Below are positions 1 through 9,253 of a stretch of DNA of 64,000 bases, in pieces. The DNA comes from Erwinia sp. S63. Lineage in GTDB: Bacteria; Pseudomonadota; Gammaproteobacteria; Enterobacterales; Enterobacteriaceae. A program made the position numbers and the translations under genes. The notes below the pieces were generated by a model. The model saw nothing but the letters and a program-made list of their open reading frames with translations. It did not search any database and had not been told where the DNA came from. The DNA is taken from positions 1-64,000 of the forward strand of contig NZ_JACVUP010000017.1 of the NCBI RefSeq assembly GCF_016625195.1, given 5' to 3'. Each line of letters opens with the position of its first letter. Within the stretch, counting starts at the first letter, position 1.

Positions 1-69
1 GTAGATCACAACCTTCTATGCCTGTCTTTATTTATGGGGAACCGTCAGCCCGTTTGGGCCCTCTTCAGG

Positions 70-1563
70 TTAGCGCTTGTTCTTCTTCAGATGCGACATC
101 AAACGCTGACGTTTACGCTGCTGAGTCGGTGTCAGCAGGTTGCGTTTGCCCGCGTACGGGTTGTCACCTTCTTTAAATTGAATGCGAATCGGCGTACCCA
201 TCACATTCAATGAACGGCGGAAGTAGTTCATCAGGTAACGTTTATAAGAATCGGGCAGATCCTTCACCTGGTTACCGTGAATCACCACGATCGGCGGGTT
301 GTAACCACCAGCATGGGCATACTTCAGCTTCACACGGCGACCACGCACCAGCGGCGGCTGGTGGTCATCAGAGGCCATGGTCATGATGCGCGTCAGCATC
401 GCGGTGCCGACACGTTTGGTCGAGCAGTCATAAGCTTCGGTCACGGATTCGAACAGGTTACCAACGCCGCTGCCGTGCAGTGCCGAGATAAAGTGAATGC
501 GCGCGAAATCGATAAAGCCCAGACGGAAGTCCAGCATCTCTTTGACTTCATCACGCGCTTCCTGCGTCATGCCATCCCACTTGTTAACCACGATCACCAG
601 TGAGCGACCGCTGTTCAGGATAAAGCCGAGCAGTGACAGATCCTGATCGGAAATGCCTTCACGTGCATCAATCACCAGCATCACGACGTTGGCATCTTCA
701 ATGGCCTGCAGCGTTTTGATGACGGAGAATTTCTCGACGGTTTCGGTGATCTTGCCGCGCTTACGCACACCTGCGGTATCGATCAGCACGTATTCGCGCT
801 CATCGCGTTCCATTGGAATGTAGATGCTGTCACGCGTGGTGCCTGGCATGTCAAAGACCACAACGCGGTCTTCGCCAAGAATGCGGTTAGTCAGCGTTGA
901 CTTGCCAACGTTAGGACGGCCAACGATCGCCAGCTTGATCGGCAAGGTGGTCGGGTCGAAGTTTTCTTCTTCCTCTTCCGCCAGCGCCTTCTCGTCCTCT
1001 TCTTCTTCTAACGCGGCCCAGTAAGCGGCGTTTTCTTCTTCTTCCGTCAGCTCAACGTCTGGAACCTTTTCGTCCATCCACGGCAGCAGCGCAGCTTCAA
1101 GCAGGTTGTTCACACCGCGACCGTGCGAGGCCGCAATCGGATGAATGTCACCTAAGCCCAGCGCATAGAAATCCAGCACTGCCGCATCAGGATCGAGTCC
1201 GTCAGTTTTGTTCGCGACCAGGAAGGTGGCTTTTTCGCGCGAACGCAGGTGATTGGCGATCTGCTGATCGGCCGGCATCACACCCGCACGCGCATCCACC
1301 AAAAACAGCACCACATCCGCTTCTTCAATCGCTAACAGCGACTGTTCCGCCATGCGGTTCTCGACGCCTTCCTCGGTGCCATCAATACCGCCGGTATCAA
1401 TAACAATGAATTCGCGCCCTTCCACTTCGGCGCGACCATATTTGCGATCGCGAGTCAGTCCAGGAAAATCCGCTACCAGCGCATCACGAGTGCGCGTTAA
1501 GCGGTTAAATAGCGTAGATTTTCCCACATTGGGACGCCCAACCAGCGCGACCACAGGTACCAT
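70..1563 (-). CDS. der: Ribosome assembly GTPase Der (EngA)
   Basis: Double-domain GTPase that acts in the cytoplasm on late maturation of the 50S ribosomal subunit. Two P-loops of the form GRPNVGKST are visible, at about residues 9-17 and 215-223. NKTD (about 118-121) and NKWD match the G4 motifs. A very acidic, Glu-rich linker (about 170-203) separates the two G domains, and the C-terminal ~100 residues fit the KH-like RNA-binding domain. Length 497 is close to the E. coli protein (490), with the surplus in the linker. The ATG start leaves only three residues before the first beta strand. It lies downstream of bamB on the same strand, as in E. coli, but a terminator-like hairpin stands between them. 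Confidence 0.98.
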   Translation of the reverse strand: MVPVVALVGRPNVGKSTLFNRLTRTRDALVADFPGLTRDRKYGRAEVEGREFIVIDTGGIDGTEEGVENRMAEQSLLAIEEADVVLFLVDARAGVMPADQQIANHLRSREKATFLVANKTDGLDPDAAVLDFYALGLGDIHPIAASHGRGVNNLLEAALLPWMDEKVPDVELTEEEENAAYWAALEEEEDEKALAEEEEENFDPTTLPIKLAIVGRPNVGKSTLTNRILGEDRVVVFDMPGTTRDSIYIPMERDEREYVLIDTAGVRKRGKITETVEKFSVIKTLQAIEDANVVMLVIDAREGISDQDLSLLGFILNSGRSLVIVVNKWDGMTQEARDEVKEMLDFRLGFIDFARIHFISALHGSGVGNLFESVTEAYDCSTKRVGTAMLTRIMTMASDDHQPPLVRGRRVKLKYAHAGGYNPPIVVIHGNQVKDLPDSYKRYLMNYFRRSLNVMGTPIRIQFKEGDNPYAGKRNLLTPTQQRKRQRLMSHLKKNKR

Positions 1564-1669
1564 AACACTTGCCTCAGTTTTGAAAATAAATCGCCCGAAT
1601 GGCGTGATTATAACGACATTTGCCAGAAGGCGTCAGGCTGAAGGCGCTAAGAATACCATGCCTGACTAA

Positions 1670-1702
1670 AAACGAAACGGCCCCTGACGAATCAGGAGCC
1701 GT
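1670..1702 (-). terminator. Terminator after bamB
   Basis: On the minus strand an 11-bp stem with one mismatch and a 4-nt loop (1677-1702) is followed by a T-rich tract. It lies between the bamB stop and der, so it probably limits read-through into der. Confidence 0.6.
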
Positions 1703-1740
1703 ATTAGCGAGCAGGAAACAGGTTCCTGCAAAGCCCAATC

Positions 1741-2922
1741 TTAACGGGTGATGGCGTAAACTTCGCCGCCCTTCGCCTGGATCAGCAGTTTGTCACCGGC
1801 GACCACCGGGTCAGTCTGGAAGCCATCGCTGTCCAGTTTCTGCTGCGCGACAAAGCGCCCATCCAGGGTGTTGATCCAGTGCACATAGCCTTCGCTATCG
1901 CCGACCACCAGATAACCGTTAAACAGCGCAGGTGAAGTCAGGTTGCGGTGCAGCAGATCGCTCTGACGCCAGATGGCTACGCCACCGTCGGCATTAAGAG
2001 CAATTACGCGGTCATCCTGATCAACCAGGTAGATACGACCCGCATCAACCACCATGTCTTTCACGCCGCCGATTTCGCGTTTCCACAAAATCTGGCCTGA
2101 ACGCAGTTCCAGCGCGGTCAGATTACCGTTGTAAGCCAGCGCGTAGATCACGCCGTTAACGACAACTGGCGTGGTATCCACATCACTCAGACGATCAATC
2201 TCTGTGGCGCCGCTTGGCTGCGAAATACGCTGCTGCCAAATCAACTGACCCTGGTTCATGATCACCGCGCTTACGCGGCCATTGTCACCACCAACAATCG
2301 CACCACCGAATGCCACGGTCGGTGCAGATTCACCGCGCAGTGACAGCGCAGGCATGTCGAGGTTGACGCTCCACTTGATCGCGCCAGTGCTCTGATCCAG
2401 CCCCTGCAACATACCGTTGCTGGTGTGAATCAATACCAAACCATCGCTTACTACAGGACGAGACAGCGCTTCACCGGCGACTTTGGTCTGCCAGGCGATG
2501 CTGCCATCGCTGTTGTTCAAGGCAAATACCTGACCGCGCTCGCTACCGATATAGATGCGATCGCTGGTGGCAGTGATGCCGCCAGAGAGCAGCGCGGAGA
2601 TGTTTTTCGAGAAGAAACCGGTTTTCTCAGAAAGGTCGACTTTCCATTTCTCTTTACCGTTGCTGGCATCCAGGGCTTTTACCACACCAAAGCGATCGGC
2701 AGCGTAAACGGTGCCATCCTGCCAGGCGGGATGCAGATTGGAATAGAAATCGCCAACGCCGTCACCCACAGAGGTGCTCCAGGCAGTCTGTGGCGTAAAC
2801 TGGTTTTCCACTTTCGGCAGCGGAGCCATTTTTACTACATCTTCTTCGCCGCTGAACAGCGAGCAACCGCTGAGCAGAGTGACTGAAATCAGCCCTGGCA
2901 GCAGGTATTTACGTAATTCCAT
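1741..2922 (-). CDS. bamB: Outer membrane assembly lipoprotein BamB
   Basis: Lipoprotein subunit of the BAM complex, anchored in the inner leaflet of the outer membrane, where it helps BamA fold beta-barrel proteins. The signal peptide ends in the lipobox LLSGC with the lipidated Cys at residue 20. The rest is a run of PQQ-type beta-propeller blades; DGSIAWQTKV and SGQILWKREI are typical blade strands. Length 393 matches E. coli BamB (392). It is preceded by yfgM with a 19-bp gap, so the two are probably co-transcribed, as in E. coli. Confidence 0.97.
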   Translation of the reverse strand: MELRKYLLPGLISVTLLSGCSLFSGEEDVVKMAPLPKVENQFTPQTAWSTSVGDGVGDFYSNLHPAWQDGTVYAADRFGVVKALDASNGKEKWKVDLSEKTGFFSKNISALLSGGITATSDRIYIGSERGQVFALNNSDGSIAWQTKVAGEALSRPVVSDGLVLIHTSNGMLQGLDQSTGAIKWSVNLDMPALSLRGESAPTVAFGGAIVGGDNGRVSAVIMNQGQLIWQQRISQPSGATEIDRLSDVDTTPVVVNGVIYALAYNGNLTALELRSGQILWKREIGGVKDMVVDAGRIYLVDQDDRVIALNADGGVAIWRQSDLLHRNLTSPALFNGYLVVGDSEGYVHWINTLDGRFVAQQKLDSDGFQTDPVVAGDKLLIQAKGGEVYAITR

Positions 2923-2941
2923 GTGCGCTCTCTTGACTGGC

Positions 2942-3559
2942 TTAACTTAAGTTATTCATCTTCATCTGCAGCATTTGCTTCAGCGCAGGAGAGGCCTGCG
3001 ATTCAGCACCTTTGCTCCAGGCATCACGTGCGCCCTGCTTATCGCCTTTGCTCAGCAGTGCTTCGCCACGAATGTCCGCAATAATGGCAGTCCAGCCATC
3101 ACCCTTAACATTGTTAAGAGTTGAAAGTGCGGCATCGGCCTGATTTTGCTGCAGTTGAATGCGCGCCAGACGCAGGTTAATCACCGCCTGCAGGTTGGCA
3201 TCTTTGGTATCTTTCAGCCCGCTCTGAAGCAGCGTAATGGCTTTATCTAACTGATTCGCTTCAACATACTGTTTCGCCAGATCCAGCGAAGCCAGTGCAC
3301 CATAGGTGTTGTTGTTTTCATTGGCAAAGGCGGCAACCGCTTCCAGCGTCTGCGGCTTATCAGCCTGCATTGCAGTGGTCAGCTGTTGATACTGTGCCGA
3401 CGCAGCTTTATCCGCACCATCCTGATGACTGGTCCAGAAACGCCAGCCACCCAGTGCAGCAATGCCGATGATCACACCCACAGCCAGCGCTTTGCCGTTG
3501 TTCGCAAAGAACTGACGCAGTGCGTCAACCTGTTCGTTTTCGTTGCTGTAAACTTCCAC
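2942..3559 (-). CDS. yfgM: YfgM, ancillary SecYEG translocon subunit
   Basis: Inner-membrane protein with a large periplasmic TPR-like domain. In E. coli it associates with the SecYEG translocon and PpiD and links to the Rcs stress response. A short cytoplasmic N-terminus is followed by one transmembrane helix (about 24-42), then alpha-helical repeats rich in Ala, Leu and Gln. Length 205 is the family norm (206 in E. coli). It sits between hisS and bamB in the usual der-bamB-yfgM-hisS-ispG-rodZ order. Confidence 0.95.
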   Translation of the reverse strand: MEVYSNENEQVDALRQFFANNGKALAVGVIIGIAALGGWRFWTSHQDGADKAASAQYQQLTTAMQADKPQTLEAVAAFANENNNTYGALASLDLAKQYVEANQLDKAITLLQSGLKDTKDANLQAVINLRLARIQLQQNQADAALSTLNNVKGDGWTAIIADIRGEALLSKGDKQGARDAWSKGAESQASPALKQMLQMKMNNLS

Positions 3560-3598
3560 GCAATCCCTCTCCTTTAAATGGCTGTTGCAGTGCTGCGT

Positions 3599-4873
3599 TT
3601 ACTGCAGCAGCGTGCGCAATGTCGCAGCGGCTTCGCTTTGAGCAACGGTTTGTTGATCGCCAGTGCTCAGGTTTTTAATCACCACCTGGCCAGCTTTCAT
3701 TTCGTCTTCGCCCAACACCAGCGCAATGCGTGCGCCCCACTTGTCTGCACGGCCAAACTGCTTCTTGAAGTTACCGCCACCGAAGTTGGTCATCAACTTC
3801 AGCGCCGGGTCAGCATCACGCAGTTTTTCCGCCAGTTGCATCGCGGCGGACTGAACGCCCTGCCCCGAAGCGATAACATAGACATCAACAATGCGCGTCG
3901 GTTCAAATTCTGGATTAACCGCCTGAACCAGCAACACCAAACGCTCAAGACCCATGGCAAAACCGACCGCTGGCGTCGCGCGACCACCCAGCTGTTCAAC
4001 CAGACCATCGTAGCGCCCACCGGCACACACGGTACCCTGCGAGCCGAGGCTGTTGGTCACCCATTCAAACACGGTGCGATTGTAGTAATCGAGGCCACGC
4101 ACCAGACGCTGATTCACGGTGTACGCAATCCCCGCATCATCCAGCAGGCTGCACAGCCCGTCGAAGTGTGCGCGTGAATCTTCATCGAGATATTCATTCA
4201 GCGTCGGCGCATCGTTGAGTAACAGCTGGATGTCAGGGTTTTTGCTGTCGAGTACGCGCAGCGGATTGCTGTACATACGACGTTTGCAATCTTCATCCAG
4301 TTTGTCTTTGTGCTGCTCAAGGAAGGCCACCAGTGCGTCGCGGTAGTTCGCACGCGCTTCCAGTGAGCCGATAGAGTTGAGTTCGAGACTAACGTGTTCT
4401 GCAATACCTAACGCTTTCCACCAGCGCGCGGTCATCATAATCAGTTCGGCATCAATGTCCGGGCCTTGCAGACCAAACACTTCCGCACCAATCTGATGGA
4501 ACTGGCGGTAACGACCTTTCTGCGGACGTTCGTAGCGGAACATCGGACCGATGTACCACAGACGCTGTTCCTGATTGTACAGCAGACCATGCTCAATACC
4601 GGCGCGCACGCAGCCTGCGGTGCCTTCCGGACGCAGGGTCAGGCTTTCACCGTTGCGGTCGTCAAAGGTATACATTTCCTTTTCAACCACATCGGTGACT
4701 TCACCGATAGCGCGTTTAAACAGCGGGGTCTGCTCTACAATCGGCAAACGGATTTCGCTAAAGCCATAACTGGCCAGCACCTGCTTCAGGGTGCCCTCAA
4801 TACGCTGCCAAATCGCGGTATCCGCCGGCAGGTAGTCGTTCATCCCACGGATCGCTTGAATATTCTTCGCCAC
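3599..4873 (-). CDS. hisS: Histidyl-tRNA synthetase
   Basis: Class II aminoacyl-tRNA synthetase that charges tRNA-His in the cytoplasm. Motif 2 is visible around residues 111-127 (MFRYERPQKGRYRQFHQ). The histidine-specific motifs RGLDYYNRT (259-267) and GGRYDGL (285-291) are intact, and motif 3 is GFAMGLERL (304-312). The C-terminal ~95 residues form the anticodon-binding domain. Length 424 equals the E. coli enzyme. Its leader holds a hairpin followed by seven T residues directly ahead of the start (listed separately). Confidence 0.98.
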   Translation of the reverse strand: MAKNIQAIRGMNDYLPADTAIWQRIEGTLKQVLASYGFSEIRLPIVEQTPLFKRAIGEVTDVVEKEMYTFDDRNGESLTLRPEGTAGCVRAGIEHGLLYNQEQRLWYIGPMFRYERPQKGRYRQFHQIGAEVFGLQGPDIDAELIMMTARWWKALGIAEHVSLELNSIGSLEARANYRDALVAFLEQHKDKLDEDCKRRMYSNPLRVLDSKNPDIQLLLNDAPTLNEYLDEDSRAHFDGLCSLLDDAGIAYTVNQRLVRGLDYYNRTVFEWVTNSLGSQGTVCAGGRYDGLVEQLGGRATPAVGFAMGLERLVLLVQAVNPEFEPTRIVDVYVIASGQGVQSAAMQLAEKLRDADPALKLMTNFGGGNFKKQFGRADKWGARIALVLGEDEMKAGQVVIKNLSTGDQQTVAQSEAAATLRTLLQ

Positions 4874-4891
4874 GTTAGAATCTCTTAATAC

Positions 4892-4941
4892 AAAAAAACC
4901 TGTCCGGCATCATACCTTATGAGGATGAAACCGCACAGGTT
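4892..4941 (-). terminator. Terminator-like hairpin in the hisS leader
   Basis: On the minus strand AACCTGT (4941-4935) pairs with ACAGGTT (4903-4897), and a run of seven T follows at once. A CATC/GATG pair lies inside the 31-nt loop. It sits about 20 bp before the hisS ATG and could attenuate ispG read-through or end a leader transcript. Function is inferred. Confidence 0.5.
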
Positions 4942-4946
4942 CAATC

Positions 4947-4975
4947 AAAAACCGGCGCGCGGCGGGCGCGCACCG
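4947..4975 (-). terminator. GC-rich terminator-like hairpin after ispG
   Basis: Just after the ispG stop, GCGCGC pairs with GCGCGC around a CCGCC loop on the minus strand, and a T5 tract follows. With the hairpin in the hisS leader this makes two stem-loop/T-tract units in 106 bp. Confidence 0.45.
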
Positions 4976-4979
4976 TCCC

Positions 4980-6101
4980 TTATTTTTCCAGCTGCTGCAC
5001 GTTAATGCGGCGGCTTTCATCCAGCATGCTGGCTTTGGCACGAATACGTGCTTCCAGCTGGTCGATCATATTGTCGTTATCGAGGCGATCGCGCTGACGC
5101 ACACCGTCCTCGTAGAAACCACTTTTACGGCTACCGCCCGTCACGCCCATGGTTGAAACTGTGGCTTCGCCAGGACCGTTCACCACACAACCGATAATCG
5201 AGATATCCATTGGCGTGATGATGTCTTCAAGACGTTCTTCCAGCGCATTCACCGTGCCGATCACATCAAATTCCTGACGTGAACAGGTTGGGCAGGCAAT
5301 AAAGTTGATGCCGCGTGAACGGATACGCAGCGATTTCAGGATGTCGTAACCGACCTTCACTTCTTCCACCGGATCCGCCGCCAGCGAGATACGCAGCGTA
5401 TCGCCGATCCCTTCTGCCAGCAGCAAGCCCAGACCAATCGCTGATTTTACTGAACCGGCACGTGCGCCACCCGCTTCGGTAATACCGAGGTGCAGTGGCT
5501 GATCGATGGCTTTTGCCAGCAGGCGATAGGATTCAACAGCCAGGAATACGTCAGAAGCTTTTACGCTCACTTTGAACTGATCAAAGTTAAGGCGATCGAG
5601 GTGATCAACATGGCGCATCGCGGATTCGAGCAGCGCCTGTGGCGTTGGCTCGCCGTATTTTTCCTGCAGATCTTTTTCCAGTGAACCGGCATTTACGCCG
5701 ATACGGATAGGAATATTGTAATGACGTGCACAATCCACCACCTGGCGGATACGCTCGTTGTTGCCGATATTGCCGGGGTTGATACGCAGGCAGTCGACGC
5801 CATATTCGGCGACTTTCAGTGCGATACGGTAGTCAAAATGAATGTCCGCCACCAGCGGCACATTGACCTGTTGCTTAATCAGTTTGAACGCTTCCGCCGC
5901 ATCCATGGTAGGAACGGAGACGCGCACGATATCGACACCGACACGCTCAAGCTGGCGAATCTGGTTAACCGTGGCGTCCACATCCGTGGTACGGGTGTTG
6001 GTCATTGACTGAACGGCAATGGGCGCACCATCACCAACCGGCACCTTGCCGACGTAAATCCGTGTTGATTTGCGACGGATAATGGGTGCTTCGTTATGCA
6101 T
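4980..6101 (-). CDS. ispG: 4-hydroxy-3-methylbut-2-enyl diphosphate synthase IspG (GcpE)
   Basis: [4Fe-4S] enzyme of the MEP isoprenoid pathway; it converts MEcPP to HMBPP with electrons from flavodoxin. Cluster ligands C270, C273 (CPTC) and C305, and the conserved E312 in GCVVNGPGEA, fall at the same numbers as in E. coli. I start at the ATG at 6101 (MHNEAP), which has GGAGAG just upstream and matches the E. coli N-terminus; an upstream in-frame start at 6116 would add five residues. Length 373. It needs a supply of Fe-S clusters, which bears on the reduced isc locus 15 kb away. Confidence 0.97.
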   Translation of the reverse strand: MHNEAPIIRRKSTRIYVGKVPVGDGAPIAVQSMTNTRTTDVDATVNQIRQLERVGVDIVRVSVPTMDAAEAFKLIKQQVNVPLVADIHFDYRIALKVAEYGVDCLRINPGNIGNNERIRQVVDCARHYNIPIRIGVNAGSLEKDLQEKYGEPTPQALLESAMRHVDHLDRLNFDQFKVSVKASDVFLAVESYRLLAKAIDQPLHLGITEAGGARAGSVKSAIGLGLLLAEGIGDTLRISLAADPVEEVKVGYDILKSLRIRSRGINFIACPTCSRQEFDVIGTVNALEERLEDIITPMDISIIGCVVNGPGEATVSTMGVTGGSRKSGFYEDGVRQRDRLDNDNMIDQLEARIRAKASMLDESRRINVQQLEK

Positions 6102-6139
6102 ATTCTCTCTCCACAATTACCCGGAAAGCGCGCTGCGCG

Positions 6140-7156
6140 TTATTGCGCACCCAGCGTCAGACGGGCAACCTGGTTATTACGGATAAAACGACTTAAATCA
6201 ACGGGCTGATTCTGATATTGCACGTCAACCGCACTCGGTGCGCCAATTTTCAGACGATACGGAGCCGTTCCGGACAAGCTGAGCTTACCGCCGCTACGTT
6301 GCAATCCGCTGAACAGCTTCTTGCCGGTGGCGTCGGTGACTTCCAGCCAGCAGTCGGCTTTGAAATTCATCACAACAGTGTTCGGGTCGCCCGCAGGCTG
6401 GCTCACGCCCGCATTAGCGGTTGGCATTTGGCCAACGGGAATGCTGTTGGCCGGCGCCGGAGAGGTGGCCGCTGGCGGTGCGTTATCGATCGGTGCCTGG
6501 CTCGGTGAAACCACGGCGTTATCGCTGCTGGTCGCAGGCGCAGTGGTGTTGGCTGCCGAAGCCGCGTTGTTACTGGTATTCGGTGTCGCAACCGCACCGG
6601 CACCGTTATCCACCGGCGTACCGGCGGCGTTGGTATCACTGTCAGTCGCGCTGTCAGTGCTGTTTTCACCCAGCGGAATAGACTGACTGTTATCGCTGCT
6701 GCTGCCATTCTGGTCAGCCATTGAGACCAGATCGGCCTGTGAGGCTTTATGGTTTTGCCACCACCACGCGCCGGTCAGACCAATGACCACAAAAATCACC
6801 AGCCAGGTGAAAATCATCAGCCAGCCATCACGCTTTTTACGGCGCTTACCTAACGAGAAGCTCTGCATTGGCTCAATTTTGGCCGCGCGCACCGGAGCCT
6901 GCTTCGCCATCATCGGCAACAGGTCATCTTCCGGCACATGCACCAGACGAGCATAAGATCGAATGTAACCGCGCAAGAACGTCGAAGCTAAATCAGCCGG
7001 TGACTTATCCTCTTCAATGTCTCGTACGGTAGAAAGTTTCAGGCACAGGCGTTCAGCGACATTTTGCTGAGTCAGCCCCATTTGCTCACGGGCCAGACGC
7101 AGGCGTTCACCTGTGGAATGTACTGCAGAATTCTCTTGAGTGGCTTCAGTATTCAT
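6140..7156 (-). CDS. rodZ: Cytoskeletal membrane protein RodZ
   Basis: Bitopic inner-membrane protein that binds MreB and helps keep rod shape. The N-terminus is a Cro/C1-type helix-turn-helix fold (about 17-76; EQMGLTQQNVAERLCL). A basic stretch SLGKRRKKRD precedes one transmembrane helix (about 112-132). A long low-complexity Ala/Pro/Thr/Ser/Asn periplasmic linker (about 145-250) leads to the C-terminal beta domain. Length 338 matches E. coli RodZ (337). Its start overlaps the end of the upstream pilW-like gene by 11 bp, so they are probably translated from one mRNA. Confidence 0.97.
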   Translation of the reverse strand: MNTEATQENSAVHSTGERLRLAREQMGLTQQNVAERLCLKLSTVRDIEEDKSPADLASTFLRGYIRSYARLVHVPEDDLLPMMAKQAPVRAAKIEPMQSFSLGKRRKKRDGWLMIFTWLVIFVVIGLTGAWWWQNHKASQADLVSMADQNGSSSDNSQSIPLGENSTDSATDSDTNAAGTPVDNGAGAVATPNTSNNAASAANTTAPATSSDNAVVSPSQAPIDNAPPAATSPAPANSIPVGQMPTANAGVSQPAGDPNTVVMNFKADCWLEVTDATGKKLFSGLQRSGGKLSLSGTAPYRLKIGAPSAVDVQYQNQPVDLSRFIRNNQVARLTLGAQ

Positions 7157-7880
7157 TAGCTAAATAACGCTGGTACTGTATCGATTGTGGAAAACTTCGC
7201 GCCAACCGGTCGCCATAACGTGTAACGTCAGCAGCGTTTCCCTGTTGCGCGGCGAAACGTATTTGTAACCACTGGCTCTCTGCCGTTGCGGGCAAACGCT
7301 GGTGGTACACCTCTAATAGCAGCGGAACCGCCATGCGATCCTGCTGTTTAAGCCGCCTTTCCACTTCCGTAAGCAGTTGACTGCCCTGCTCCGGTGCGGC
7401 AATCAGCGCGTTGATTAAAGACTCACGCGCTGAGGCACTCTCTCCAGCCTGCAGGTAACAATAGCCCGAAAACAGGAATGCATCCTGACGAGCTTCAATT
7501 TCCTGTGCAGCCATCGCCAGCTTAAACTGTTGATGCGCTTCGCCATACTGCCTTAAACCGCAAAGAAACGCACCGTAATTGTTAGCGATGTAGCCATTCG
7601 CTGGTGCTAACTGCTGGGCGCGTTGATAGTGCCAGTGTGTCTGCGCGCTATTCTGCTGCGCCTGTGCCAGCCGCGCAAGCGCCAGTGGCACACGATAATC
7701 CTGCGGTGCTGCACGCTCAGCGCGCAACAAATTACGCTGTGCTACCTCAAAATCTTTCACTGCCAGGTAATGCAACCCCAGCTGTAGCCTGATATCCGCA
7801 GCGCCTTGCTGAGCCGGTGGATTGACACACCCGGTTACAACAAAGCCCGCCAACATCACTGCCGATAATCCCTTATGCAT
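7146..7880 (-). CDS. pilW: PilW-like TPR lipoprotein
   Basis: Small TPR outer-membrane lipoprotein resembling PilW/PilF, the pilotin that stabilises type IV pilus secretin multimers. From the chosen ATG at 7880 there is a short hydrophobic signal with lipobox VVTGC (Cys 18), then helical repeats; LQLGLHYLAVKDFEVAQRNL and IANNYGAFLCGLRQYGEAHQ have TPR spacing. Length is 244 residues. An upstream start at 7943 would place 21 charged residues before the signal peptide, so it is unlikely. E. coli K-12 has no gene here between rodZ and rlmN; many gammaproteobacteria do. The exact symbol is a family-level guess. Confidence 0.8.
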   Translation of the reverse strand: MHKGLSAVMLAGFVVTGCVNPPAQQGAADIRLQLGLHYLAVKDFEVAQRNLLRAERAAPQDYRVPLALARLAQAQQNSAQTHWHYQRAQQLAPANGYIANNYGAFLCGLRQYGEAHQQFKLAMAAQEIEARQDAFLFSGYCYLQAGESASARESLINALIAAPEQGSQLLTEVERRLKQQDRMAVPLLLEVYHQRLPATAESQWLQIRFAAQQGNAADVTRYGDRLARSFPQSIQYQRYLANEY

Positions 7881-7956
7881 TTCAGTCTCTCCCTCTGACA
7901 TCGAGAGGAGAGACTGGCACGGCTTACGCCCGGTGGATATCACCAGGCGCCGTGTT

Positions 7957-9126
7957 TCAGAGCGCCTTCACAGAGATGGTTTCACCGGCCATTTTCTTAC
8001 GCAAGGTGCGCTTGGTACGGTCGATAACGTCACCCGCTAACTGACCACAAGCCGCATCAATATCGTCGCCACGCGTTTTACGCACGATAGTGGTAAACCC
8101 GTAATCCATCAGCACTTTGGAGAAACGATCGATACGGCTGTTGGAGCTACGGCCATAAGGCGCGCCCGGGAACGGGTTCCATGGAATCAGGTTGATTTTG
8201 CACGGCGTCTCTTTCAGCAGTGCAGCCAGCTCATGCGCGTTGTCGGTGCTGTCATTGATGTGATCCAGCATCACGTACTCGATGGTCACGCGGCCCTGAT
8301 TGGCGTTCGATTTCCCAATGTAGCGTTTAACCGCCGCGAGGAAGGTTTCGATGTTGTACTTTTTGTTGATCGGCACAATTTCGTCACGAATCGCATCGTT
8401 CGGTGCGTGCAGCGAAATCGCCAGTGCCACGTCGATCATATCGCCCAGCTTATCCAGTGCCGGCACTACGCCCGAGGTAGACAGCGTCACGCGACGTTTT
8501 GACAGACCAAAACCGAAATCATCCAGCATGATGTCCATTGCTGGCACCACGTTGTTCAGGTTGAGCAAAGGCTCGCCCATGCCCATCATCACCACGTTGG
8601 TGATCGGACGCTGGCCGGTAATTTTCGCCGCACCGATAATTTTCGCCGCGCGCCATACCTGACCAATGATTTCGGAAACGCGCAGGTTACGGTTGAAGCC
8701 CTGTTGCGCAGTCGAACAGAATTTGCACTCCAGCGCACAGCCTACCTGCGAGGAGACGCACAGCGTTGCACGGTCAGCTTCCGGGATATACACGGTTTCG
8801 ACCAGCTGATCGCCCACGCGAATCGCCCACTTGATGGTGCCATCGCTGGAACGCATCTCTTCCGCTACTTCCGGCGCACGGATTTCAGCGCGTTGCATCA
8901 ATTTGCCACGCAGCACTTTGTTGATGTCAGTCATCTGCTCGAAATCATCGCAGCAGTAGTGGTACATCCACTTCATGACCTGATCGGCGCGGAACGGCTT
9001 TTCACCCATCTCTAAAAAGAATTCGCGCATCTGCTGACGGTTAAGATCCAGCAGGTTAATTTTTTCGTTTTTTGGGGAAACAACCACGGGGGAAGCGGAC
9101 GACGGCGTCACAATCTGTTCGGACAT
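7957..9126 (-). CDS. rlmN: Dual-specificity 23S rRNA/tRNA methyltransferase RlmN
   Basis: Radical SAM enzyme that methylates C2 of A2503 in 23S rRNA and A37 in some tRNAs. The cluster motif CALECKFC supplies C130, C134 and C137. Two further cysteines needed for the methyl-transfer mechanism correspond to C123 (TLCVSSQVG) and C360 (DIDAACGQLAG), the E. coli C118/C355 pair shifted by five. Length 389 against 384, with the extra residues at the N-terminus (MSEQIVTPSSASP). It follows ndk on the same strand and precedes pilW/rodZ. Confidence 0.97.
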   Translation of the reverse strand: MSEQIVTPSSASPVVVSPKNEKINLLDLNRQQMREFFLEMGEKPFRADQVMKWMYHYCCDDFEQMTDINKVLRGKLMQRAEIRAPEVAEEMRSSDGTIKWAIRVGDQLVETVYIPEADRATLCVSSQVGCALECKFCSTAQQGFNRNLRVSEIIGQVWRAAKIIGAAKITGQRPITNVVMMGMGEPLLNLNNVVPAMDIMLDDFGFGLSKRRVTLSTSGVVPALDKLGDMIDVALAISLHAPNDAIRDEIVPINKKYNIETFLAAVKRYIGKSNANQGRVTIEYVMLDHINDSTDNAHELAALLKETPCKINLIPWNPFPGAPYGRSSNSRIDRFSKVLMDYGFTTIVRKTRGDDIDAACGQLAGDVIDRTKRTLRKKMAGETISVKAL

Positions 9127-9175
9127 AATGTTCTCTGGCCTCGTTGTTACACGTTACGGCTCTGGTTAAGAATAG

Positions 9176-9217
9176 GAAAAAAATAACGCCCTCGCTGAGC
9201 CAGGCTCAACAAGGGCG
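9176..9217 (-). terminator. Terminator between ndk and rlmN
   Basis: Nested stem on the minus strand: CGCCCT/AGGGCG outside (9187-9217) and TGAGCC/GGCTCA inside, followed by a long T tract. It ends the ndk transcript. Confidence 0.75.
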
Positions 9218-9253
9218 CATTATTGTACTACATCTGCTGCATGATGCCAGGGG

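Noticed and set aside
1..69. Possible gene end at the left window edge
   Set aside because: Only 69 bases downstream of der; a small GCCC/GGGC hairpin is present but no identifiable coding sequence.
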